Assembly (NCBI GenBank): GCA_030529225.1
Contig: JAUMXH010000004.1
Span: forward strand, 57,036 to 121,035
Source of the DNA: Bacillota bacterium
GTDB taxonomy: Bacteria > Bacillota > Clostridia > Peptostreptococcales > Acidaminobacteraceae
Reading direction: 5' to 3'
DNA length: 64,000 nucleotides
The notes below the pieces were generated by a model. The model did no database searches, was not told the origin of the DNA, and saw only the letters and a list, made by a program, of their open reading frames with translations. How positions within the stretch are numbered: position 1 is the stretch's first letter; each line of letters starts with the position of its first letter. The translations under genes and the position numbers were made by a program. Shown piece after piece: positions 45,578 through 52,758 of this stretch.

Positions 45578-46624
45578 ATGATAATCGGAATAGACGCGAT
45601 GGGCGGGGACAATGCTCCCGAGGCTGTGATCAGCGGAGTCGAACTGGCACTCAAAAACGGTTTGGAAGAAGACGAGATTTATTTATACGGGGACGAGAAC
45701 GTCCTGCAGAGACTTCTCTTTGACAAGATCGAAAAGTTCAGGAACGTGAAGATTGTTCACTGCTCCGAGTCGATTGAGGGGGATGACAAGCCGGTCTTAG
45801 CCATCCGAAAAAAGAAGGATTCTTCGATTGTCCGAGGCGCAAGAGAGCTGAAGGAGGGCGTGATCGACGCCTTCATCAGCGCGGGCAACACCGGCGCCCT
45901 GTTGGCGGCAGGCACCCTTGTAACAGGGAGAATCAAGGGCGTCAAGCGTCCGGCTCTGACGACCGTCTACCCTACCGAAAAGAGCTTCGCGGTCCTCTGT
46001 GACGTAGGCGCCAACGCGGAAAGTTCCGCCGACAACATCGAGCACTTCGGGCTGATGGGCAGCCTCTACGCCAAAGAAATCCTGGGGATTGAGAACCCGA
46101 GCGTAGCCCTCCTGAACATCGGAACCGAGGAGAGCAAGGGAACCCCGATCCACATCGAGGCCCACAAGCTCATGGCGGCCAACAAACTCCTCAACTTCAA
46201 AGGAAACTTGGAGTCCCGAGACCTCTTAAAGGGCGAGGTCGACGTGGTGGTCTGCGACGGGTTTACCGGAAACATCTGCCTGAAATTGATCGAGGGTGCG
46301 GCGACCAGCCTGATGAGCATGATCAAAAAGAGCATACTCGGCTCGACCAAGGCGAAGATCGGTGGCCTCTTAATCAAGGATTCTCTGATTGAAATGCGCG
46401 AGAGTCTGAACCCCTCAAAGTATGGCGGGGCGCCGCTTTTGGGCACCGAACATCCGGTGATCAAAGCCCACGGAAGCTCCGATGAGATCGCCTTTATGAA
46501 CGCCATGCTCTACGCGAAAAAATACGTCAGCTCCGACCTGATCGGCAAACTAAAGGAAGCGATTCAAGTTGCCGAAAAAGAATCGGAAGAACATACAACG
46601 GATGAGAATAAGGAAGAACAGTAG
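45578..46624 (+). CDS. plsX: Phosphate acyltransferase PlsX
   Basis: 348 residues beginning MIIGIDAMGGDNAPEAVISG, the PlsX signature, with SAGNTGALLAAG near residue 105 and VDVVVCDGFTGNICLKLIEG near 222. It makes acyl-phosphate from acyl-ACP for phospholipid synthesis, acting as a peripheral membrane enzyme. Its C-terminal tail is acidic (KESEEHTTDENKEEQ). ACP follows 14 bases later, the common plsX-acpP arrangement. Confidence 0.97.
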   Translation: MIIGIDAMGGDNAPEAVISGVELALKNGLEEDEIYLYGDENVLQRLLFDKIEKFRNVKIVHCSESIEGDDKPVLAIRKKKDSSIVRGARELKEGVIDAFISAGNTGALLAAGTLVTGRIKGVKRPALTTVYPTEKSFAVLCDVGANAESSADNIEHFGLMGSLYAKEILGIENPSVALLNIGTEESKGTPIHIEAHKLMAANKLLNFKGNLESRDLLKGEVDVVVCDGFTGNICLKLIEGAATSLMSMIKKSILGSTKAKIGGLLIKDSLIEMRESLNPSKYGGAPLLGTEHPVIKAHGSSDEIAFMNAMLYAKKYVSSDLIGKLKEAIQVAEKESEEHTTDENKEEQ

Positions 46625-46638
46625 GATGGAGGATGTAG

Positions 46639-46875
46639 ATGATATTCGATACCATTAAAAAGATCATTATTGACAAGCTGAACTTGTCTCCCGACTATGA
46701 AATCGAGCCGGAAACATCTCTGAAAGATGACTTGAAGGCCGACTCGGTCGATGCAATCGAAGTGATTATGGAACTCGAATCGGAATTCGGAATCGAAATT
46801 GACGACAAGGATTTGGTCAAATTTGAGACCGTTGCGGATTTGGAAGAATATATTGAAAACGCTTTAAATGAGTAA
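46639..46875 (+). CDS. acpP: Acyl carrier protein
   Basis: 78 residues, acidic four-helix bundle. The phosphopantetheine attachment serine is in LKADSVDAIEVIMELE (the DSxD/E motif is DSVD). It carries acyl groups for fatty-acid and phospholipid synthesis. Its last codons overlap the likely 5' end of the RNase P RNA and may contain that gene's promoter. Confidence 0.97.
   Translation: MIFDTIKKIIIDKLNLSPDYEIEPETSLKDDLKADSVDAIEVIMELESEFGIEIDDKDLVKFETVADLEEYIENALNE
46840..46868 (+). promoter_or_regulatory. Candidate rnpB promoter inside acpP
   Basis: TTGGAA (46840-46845) and TTTAAA (46863-46868) with a 17-base spacer, both lying in the last acpP codons. It would start RNA near 46874, at the 5' strand of RNase P helix P1. 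Confidence 0.45.
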
Positions 46876-47207
46876 ACCGGGTGATCGCGTATTGTAAAAT
46901 ATGAGGAAAGTCCGAGCTTCACAGAGCAACAATGCCAGTTAACGGCTGGTGGAGGCGACTCCAAGGCTAGTGCAACAGAGAGATACCGCCATCCTTCGGG
47001 GTGGTAAGGGTGGAAAGGTGAGGTAAGAGCTCACCAGTGTGCAGGCAACTGTACAGCTATGTAAACCCCATTGGAAGCAAGACCAAGTTGAGATACTAAA
47101 AGCCGGTTGCTCGTCGGTTTCTCGTTGGTAGGTCGCATGAGCCGCGCGGTGACGCACGGCCTAGATAGATGATCATCTAAGACAGAACTCGGCTTACAGG
47201 TTTACTC
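46870..47207 (+). ncRNA. rnpB: RNase P RNA
   Basis: Catalytic RNA that removes 5' leaders from pre-tRNAs. Recognised by gaggaaagtccgagcttc near the start, the CR-like segments ggaggcgactccaaggc, and acagaactcggcttac near the end. Ends are set by helix P1: gagtaaacc (46870-46878) pairs perfectly with ggtttactc (47199-47207). The gene begins inside the acpP stop region. Length about 338 nt. Confidence 0.95.
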
Positions 47208-47219
47208 GTTTACATAGAA

Positions 47220-47248
47220 AAAGGTAGTCCTCAGGGCTACCTTTTTTC
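47220..47248. terminator. Terminator after rnpB, shared with the convergent rluA-type gene
   Basis: aaggtagtcc-tca-gggctacc hairpin with T6 on the plus side and A-rich sequence (T-rich on the minus strand) on the left. Confidence 0.85.
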
Positions 47249-47253
47249 TTTGC

Positions 47254-48186
47254 TCAGATGCCGCTCTGCGCCTCAATGGAGTCCGGGATTCCGGCCTCTC
47301 TCAGGATGCGTCGCATATCCTCGGGCAGTTCACTCTTGAAGCGAAGCTCCCCGCCCCTCGGGCTCCTGCACTCCAGATAGTAGGCGTGGAGGGCCTGGCG
47401 GCCGATCAAATCCATGCCGTAGGCGCCGTAGAGCTCGTCCCCGACCAGGGGATGCCCAATCTCCGACATATGAACCCGGATCTGGTGGGTCCTGCCGGTC
47501 ACCAGGTCGAGCTCCACCAAGGCCAGCTGACCGTCATCCTGTAAGACCTTGTAATGGGTGCAGGCGTACTTTCCGTCCTCGGATACCAGGCGGTTGATGC
47601 CCTCGTGCTTCTCATAAGAGATGCGGAGCTCTATGGTGCCGGAAACGTCCTGAAAGCCGCCCTTGGTGACGGCAAGGTACTTCTTCTTGACAAGTTTTTG
47701 CTCCATCTGCTTCATCAGCTCATAATGGGAGAAGGGGTTCTTGGCGATAATCAAAAGGCCCGAGGTATCGCGGTCCAGGCGGTTCACGATATGGGGCTTG
47801 TAGCTCTCCCCCCTGCTCACAGCGTGGCGAATCAGCCCGTTGATCAGGGTTCCGGTCTCGTGCTTCTTGGACGGGTGAACCAGCACCATCGGATCCTTGA
47901 GCAGCACGATTAGATCCCTGTCCTCGTGCACGATGTGAATCGGTACATCCTCGGCGGGAATCTCACTCTTTTCATGCATCAAAAGGCGAACCCGATCGCC
48001 CGCATAGACGGTCCGGTCCACCCAGGTCGGCTTGTCGTTTAAAAGGACGCCGCTGATCTTCTTTGCGTTCGTAATCAGCCTCGCCGAGATGCCGAGCCTC
48101 TCCCTGAGAAGCTCCCGCAGGAGGATGCCGTCCGCGCTCTCGTCGACTACTACGCTTAAGTAATTATATTCCCCTGAAAGTTTCAT
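47254..48186 (-). CDS. RluA-family pseudouridine synthase
   Basis: 310 residues. An S4-like N-terminal domain (LLRELLRERLGISARLI to NDKPTWVDRTVYAGDRV) is followed by the catalytic core with the conserved HIVNRLDRDTSGLLIIAKN, where the Asp in RLDRDTSG is the catalytic residue, and the LVTGRTHQIRVHMSEIGHPLVGDELYG motif. It would modify uridines of 23S rRNA (RluD/RluC type) or tRNA. Ribosome binding site ggag. It converges on rnpB. Confidence 0.93.
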   Translation of the reverse strand: MKLSGEYNYLSVVVDESADGILLRELLRERLGISARLITNAKKISGVLLNDKPTWVDRTVYAGDRVRLLMHEKSEIPAEDVPIHIVHEDRDLIVLLKDPMVLVHPSKKHETGTLINGLIRHAVSRGESYKPHIVNRLDRDTSGLLIIAKNPFSHYELMKQMEQKLVKKKYLAVTKGGFQDVSGTIELRISYEKHEGINRLVSEDGKYACTHYKVLQDDGQLALVELDLVTGRTHQIRVHMSEIGHPLVGDELYGAYGMDLIGRQALHAYYLECRSPRGGELRFKSELPEDMRRILREAGIPDSIEAQSGI

Positions 48187-48196
48187 AAAAATGCTC

Positions 48197-48238
48197 CAAA
48201 AAAAATGCCAGCTAAGGAGGTATATTTCTTTAGCTGGC
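48197..48238 (-). terminator. Terminator of the 186-residue hypothetical gene
   Basis: GCCAGCTAAA...TTAGCTGGC hairpin on the minus strand followed by a T8 run, 90 bases after the stop at 48327 and just before the rluA-type gene. Confidence 0.85.
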
Positions 48239-48326
48239 GAGTAATGAAAGAAAAGAAAATAAAATAAAAGTAATAACTTATTATTTACAAAAATAAATAA
48301 CTCATTACCATATTTCCGTTCGTTAG

Positions 48327-48887
48327 TTAAGACGCAAAACGCAGCACTACGGTTGAGTTGGTTTGTTCCTCTTTCAGTGCGATGTACTTGTCGAAGCTCT
48401 GCTCACAGAAAGAGTAAATATTTCGCATATCGAGTGCGTCCTGTCCAAAATCCAAAACATCGACATCGACTTTGAGCCATCCCATATTGAGAAGCTCAGA
48501 GACCGAATCTTCCGGAATCAGGGGAACCGGTACCAGGCCGAAGACATTCGCGTTCAGTACGCTGTGGTCCAGCCAGAAGCGATCATGCCCTTCCTTCGCT
48601 CCCGATTTGGTCAAATCGAAGGTTCTGGTTCTTGCAAATTTTTCCAAGTAGTCGCCCTTATAAGGATCTTCCACATCAACCGGCTTATAGAGAAACTCTA
48701 TGGTGTTGATATGCTTATAATAGACACCAGTTGCACAATCGGTAACATTATTGATTTCGTTCTCTACATTGACCACGCTATTTTTAATCATTCGAGCTAC
48801 ATTTTTTGCCCTGTCATAATCTGCTGTAGAAATAGCATATTCCAACTCGTAGATATAATGCTTCAATGATTGTAGGTTGGCTTCCAC
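48327..48887 (-). CDS. Hypothetical protein, no family recognised
   Basis: About 186 residues. The start is taken as the GTG at 48887, 8 bases after aaggggg; a TTG at 48893 is possible. The first ~50 residues are helical and charged (LKHYIYELEYAISTADYDRA, VARMIKNSVVNVENEINN); the rest mixes strand-like pieces (NANVFGLVPVPLIPEDSVSE, LKVDVDVLDFG). No membrane segment, signal peptide or metal motif is seen. It is a single-gene unit with its own promoter and terminator. Function unknown. Confidence 0.75.
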   Translation of the reverse strand: MEANLQSLKHYIYELEYAISTADYDRAKNVARMIKNSVVNVENEINNVTDCATGVYYKHINTIEFLYKPVDVEDPYKGDYLEKFARTRTFDLTKSGAKEGHDRFWLDHSVLNANVFGLVPVPLIPEDSVSELLNMGWLKVDVDVLDFGQDALDMRNIYSFCEQSFDKYIALKEEQTNSTVVLRFAS

Positions 48888-48927
48888 GAACAAGACCCCC
48901 TTAATTTCAACTACTTCGTATAGGCAG

Positions 48928-48936
48928 ATTATAGCA
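48928..48936 (-). promoter_or_regulatory. Extended -10 promoter of the hypothetical gene
   Basis: TGC-TATAAT on the minus strand about 40 bases before the start codon, behind a run of A residues. The remaining gap to 49073 is T-rich with no other feature seen. Confidence 0.6.
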
Positions 48937-49073
48937 CTTTTTTTTATAAAATCCTAGGCTTTTTTTTATTTTTTTGTAAAAAATTGAAGTTTTTTGCATT
49001 TTTTTTCTTCCCGGAGGCCTTTTTCGCCATGCGAGGGGCAAAGTTACCGATTGTTCTCCTTCATTTCCGCCCA

Positions 49074-51584
49074 TCAGCGCGCTTCAAAGTATAAAATTTG
49101 TCTTCGCGCGGCGATCCGTTTGAGCAGGGCGAGGGCCCTCTCCTTTCGGCGCTCGTCATAGGACATGAAGGCATCGTCCACAATCAGCGGGAAGCTTGCC
49201 TTAGGATCCGCTTCTTCCAGGTAGGCGAGTTTGGCACAGAGGAGGACCTGGGCCTGGGTGCCTGCGGAAAGCAGCTGAAAATCGAGGGCTTCGTAGCTTT
49301 CTTTGTCGCTAAAGAGGAGTTCGCCGGACGGATTATACTCGATCGAGACACCGGCATCGGGGGCAATCTCCGCAAGGTAGTCTCCCGCCCGCTTCACATA
49401 AGAAGGTTTCAGTTTGGCTTTCAGCAGCTCAAAGCTGCGAATCAAAAGTTCCTTCTGCAAGCTCAACAGGTTGTAGTCCTCCGAGAGCCTCCTGTTCTCT
49501 TCCCGCAGGGATTCGCGAAGAGCCTTAAGTTCTTCTGCCTGCAAGCCCCGATACGAAGGGTGGGAGATGAGCTCCCGCCTTGAGAGGCGCTCTTCCAGCC
49601 CGGCAATCCGCTCCTTGAGGGCGATCAGCCCCTCCTCTTCCGCGGCGATGGATTGCTCCGCTTGTTCCAGGGCTTGCTTGGGATCCGTGCCGCCCGGGGC
49701 AAAGTCCTCCGGACGGCGTCCGCTCGCAGCCAGGGCTTCTTCCAGCTCCCGTAGGCGGAGGGCGCATCGCTTCGCCTCGTCCAGTCGCTCCTGCACCAGC
49801 TCGACATCCTCGGTGGACCAAAGGGCGAGCAGGGTCTCCCTGATTGCCTCTATGGCGGCGTCCAGCTCCGCGAGCTGAGCGGAGATCCGATCCTTGGACT
49901 GTTTTAAGGAGGCCCTGCGTTCCAAGCTGTTCTGAAAGCGCAAGGCATCCTGGCGGTAGAGTGCTAGGAGTTCTTTGGCGCAGCGGCCGTCCGCCTCGAT
50001 CAGCTCCGCTTGGGCGGGATGCTCGGAACTCGCACGCTTCCAAGCCTGCTCGAGCTGCTGACAGCTTGCAAGGGCGCTCTGATAATCCCTTATCTGATCC
50101 AGGTCCCTTTGAACCAGCAGGTAGGCTTCCTCGCTGAGTTCTTGCAGGGAGACCATCTGCTGAAAGGCGCGCTCGACTTTGGCAATTTCCGAATAGGCAT
50201 CGAGGTTCAGATCGCGGATCGCCTGCGCCCTGCCGCTTGTTCCCTTTCCTCCCTGACTGAGGCGATAGAGCAGGTAGATCAAAGAGATGCCGAGGAGCGG
50301 AAGGCTCAGCTCGGGCTTGTAAAAGTAGAGGGCGAAGGCGGCAAAGAAGGTAGCGAGGGCAAAGATCACATCGACAGGCTTCAGCGGCCGCCCGCCTTCC
50401 GTTTCCAAGTGCTTCAATTTTGCCGATTCCAAGCGGTACTCCTTCCATTCCCGCGAGGCACGCTCCGCGTCGATGCCGAGGGAGCCTGCGAGGCCGGCTT
50501 GCTCCGGCGCAACGCGCCTCTCCCGGAGTCGGGCTTGCGCGTCCTCCAGCCTGACGCGCAAGTCGAGCAAGCCTGCCGCCGCGCGCCCCTGCTCCGGCAG
50601 GACCAGGCGCTTAACCGTTTCATCAAAGTCCTGCTCCCCCTCGGCGCGCTGCGCAGCTTCCAGCTGCCGCAGGCTCCGCTGCAGGTGGAGACGCTTCTCC
50701 TTGAGCACCCTGAAATCACTGAGCTTCGGCGTTTGTTCGGCCTGCTTGTAAGCCCTCGCTTCCTGCTCGGCCAGCAGGCTGCGATGGGCGAGGGCCAAGG
50801 CTTGGAGCTCGGCCTCCTCCTGCAGGGCCTTCCGCGTTTGCTTGAGGGCCGCCAGGCTCTCCTCGCTGCGCGCGCGCCGCTCCAGGCTCTCCAGATAGTC
50901 CGCGTAATCGGACGCGCTCTCCCTTTGGAGCTCGGCCTGTTCGGCGATCAGACGGTTCAGAAGGGTAATCTCCGCCTCGTTCCTCTTGATTTTGGAATTC
51001 GAGTTGGCGTTGTTGGTGTAGATGGCCCGCCTCTCCTCCTCGAGGGATTGCAACATGTCCTCGAGGGGCCTTCCGCGGTACTGTATGCTCTCATACAGGC
51101 TGATTTCACCCTTCGCGTTCTTCAAGAAGCGCCGGTGCTCCTCGATGCTGTCCGAGTGCAGGATCCAAAGCGAGGGATCGAGGGCCTCCAAAGGGATGCC
51201 GCGCGCCTCGGAGAGCACGTCAAATACGGGCTTATTCCTAATCGGCAGGCCTTCGGTCCTCTCGCCGTTCTCCGAGTAGAGTTCGAGCGTGCCGCCGGCC
51301 TTCCCCCCCGAGTGCACCCTCGAGACCGAAAGATGAGAGAGCCCCTCCGCCTCCTGCGAAATGTCGATGTCACAGGAAAAGCGAATCCCCTCGCTGCCCC
51401 CAAGCGGCAGGTAGGGAAAACTTTTGACCGGAGAAAAGCCGTAGAGGGCCGCCTTGATCGCCTCTATGCCGGTCGACTTTCCATATTCGTTCGCGCGGGC
51501 GAGGCGGTTGAAGCCGTCCTCAAACAAAAATGTCTTGTTCTTCACGCCGCCGAAGCGCTCTATTTTAAGCGTTCTAATCTTCAT
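49074..51584 (-). CDS. YhaN-like SMC-type ATPase
   Basis: 836 residues. An N-terminal nucleotide-binding half (MKIRTLKIERFGG, then NEYGKST at residues 32-38), a long coiled-coil centre (about 170-690) interrupted by a hydrophobic segment VDVIFALATFFAAFALYFYK near 400-420, and a C-terminal half with signature LLSAGTQAQVLLCAKLAYLE and Walker B FPLIVDDAFMSYD. This matches YhaN, the partner of YhaO nuclease. The first Gly of the P-loop is replaced by Arg30 (RANEYGKS). It overlaps the yhaO-like gene by 11 bases. Confidence 0.85.
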   Translation of the reverse strand: MKIRTLKIERFGGVKNKTFLFEDGFNRLARANEYGKSTGIEAIKAALYGFSPVKSFPYLPLGGSEGIRFSCDIDISQEAEGLSHLSVSRVHSGGKAGGTLELYSENGERTEGLPIRNKPVFDVLSEARGIPLEALDPSLWILHSDSIEEHRRFLKNAKGEISLYESIQYRGRPLEDMLQSLEEERRAIYTNNANSNSKIKRNEAEITLLNRLIAEQAELQRESASDYADYLESLERRARSEESLAALKQTRKALQEEAELQALALAHRSLLAEQEARAYKQAEQTPKLSDFRVLKEKRLHLQRSLRQLEAAQRAEGEQDFDETVKRLVLPEQGRAAAGLLDLRVRLEDAQARLRERRVAPEQAGLAGSLGIDAERASREWKEYRLESAKLKHLETEGGRPLKPVDVIFALATFFAAFALYFYKPELSLPLLGISLIYLLYRLSQGGKGTSGRAQAIRDLNLDAYSEIAKVERAFQQMVSLQELSEEAYLLVQRDLDQIRDYQSALASCQQLEQAWKRASSEHPAQAELIEADGRCAKELLALYRQDALRFQNSLERRASLKQSKDRISAQLAELDAAIEAIRETLLALWSTEDVELVQERLDEAKRCALRLRELEEALAASGRRPEDFAPGGTDPKQALEQAEQSIAAEEEGLIALKERIAGLEERLSRRELISHPSYRGLQAEELKALRESLREENRRLSEDYNLLSLQKELLIRSFELLKAKLKPSYVKRAGDYLAEIAPDAGVSIEYNPSGELLFSDKESYEALDFQLLSAGTQAQVLLCAKLAYLEEADPKASFPLIVDDAFMSYDERRKERALALLKRIAARRQILYFEAR

Positions 51585-52749
51585 GTCCGCACCTCATCGC
51601 ATCGCTTAGGAGGACCTTAAAATCGGCCTTTTGCATCAGTTCGCAAACCGTGAGCATGCAGTCCAGCCCCGAAAGTTCGTAAGAGGAGCGCTTCGATTCC
51701 GCAAACTCCGCAATCGCCTGCTCGATACAGGCCTCCAGCTCACTCGGAAGCGCATATCCTGCGGACTTCCCGGGCCGCCGGCAGTCGAGCTCCATGAGCT
51801 GCCGCTCGTGCGAGGCGAACCCAAAGATTTCTTCCCTGAAATCGGCATCCTCATTTTTTACAAAATCTTCAAATTCATCGACCCTGCCCTTGATTCTCAG
51901 GATGGATTTTTCCATCGGCGTTTCCAGACTTTCCTCAATCAGGGTTCTGAGCCTGCTCGCCAGTTCAAAGCGGTCCTTGGCCCTCCCCTCAAAGCGCAAG
52001 TCATAGATGCGGTAGGGAGCAATCGGCTTCCTTTCCCACTTTGCGATGCCCTCGCTCAGTTCCACGCTCAGGCAGAACTTCTCGCCCGCTTCGTCCCAGC
52101 CCTGCGGCAGGGGCGTTCCGGGGTAGAAAATCTGCGATCCGAAGTCATGAAAGCTGTGGATGTGCCCGAGGGCAACATAGTCGTAGCCCCTCTCCGCCAG
52201 GCTCGCGGCGCTCGCCGAGTAGTAGTCGCTCCGCAGCTCCGCCCTACCCTCATAGACATCCCCGTGAAGAAGGGCGATTGCGATATCCTCATCCTGCCTT
52301 GGCGGAAACTCGGCCTGCACATTCCGCGCAGGATGCGGCGTTTGGTAGCCGATCCCGTAAAAGGCGATGCGCTTACCCTTATAGGTAAGCTCCCTTCTCT
52401 CCACCTCCTCTTTGCAAAAGAGGACAAAGTTTTGGTAGGCAAGAAGGGAAGAAAAGTGGCGCTCCGTGATGAAATAATCGTGGTTTCCGGTCGCATAAAC
52501 GACAAAAGCCCCCCTGTCCAAGGCGAGCTGAAAGAGTCGTTCCAGAGAACGCATATAAAAGGGACTGATTGCGGGCGCATCGAAGATGTCCCCCACAAAG
52601 AGAAGCCCGTCATAGCGCGGATGCTCGGCGAGGGTTTGGAGTTCCCGCAGGGCCCCGTCTATGCCGGAGCGGAGGAAGCGCATGCCCTCCGCCCGAAACC
52701 CGGAGAGCTTGGCCCCCAGGTGCATATCCGAACAATGTAAAAATCGCAA
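51574..52749 (-). CDS. YhaO-like DNA repair metallophosphoesterase
   Basis: 391 residues of the SbcD/Mre11/YhaO family. Metal ligands are visible: Asp8 and His10 in HCSDMHLG, Asp54 and Asp57 in GDIFD, Asn89-His90-Asp91 in TGNHD, then HGDVYEG and LGHIHSFHDF. The C-terminal capping part is less conserved. Together with the YhaN-like ATPase it likely forms a nuclease complex acting on DNA ends. It starts 9 bases after the topoisomerase A-subunit gene. Confidence 0.92.
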   Translation of the reverse strand: MRFLHCSDMHLGAKLSGFRAEGMRFLRSGIDGALRELQTLAEHPRYDGLLFVGDIFDAPAISPFYMRSLERLFQLALDRGAFVVYATGNHDYFITERHFSSLLAYQNFVLFCKEEVERRELTYKGKRIAFYGIGYQTPHPARNVQAEFPPRQDEDIAIALLHGDVYEGRAELRSDYYSASAASLAERGYDYVALGHIHSFHDFGSQIFYPGTPLPQGWDEAGEKFCLSVELSEGIAKWERKPIAPYRIYDLRFEGRAKDRFELASRLRTLIEESLETPMEKSILRIKGRVDEFEDFVKNEDADFREEIFGFASHERQLMELDCRRPGKSAGYALPSELEACIEQAIAEFAESKRSSYELSGLDCMLTVCELMQKADFKVLLSDAMRCGHED

Positions 52750-52758
52750 ATTTCACCT

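Noticed and set aside
50010..51620. A 536-residue open frame on the plus strand
   Set aside because: Antisense to the yhaN-like gene and without recognisable domains; a shadow frame.
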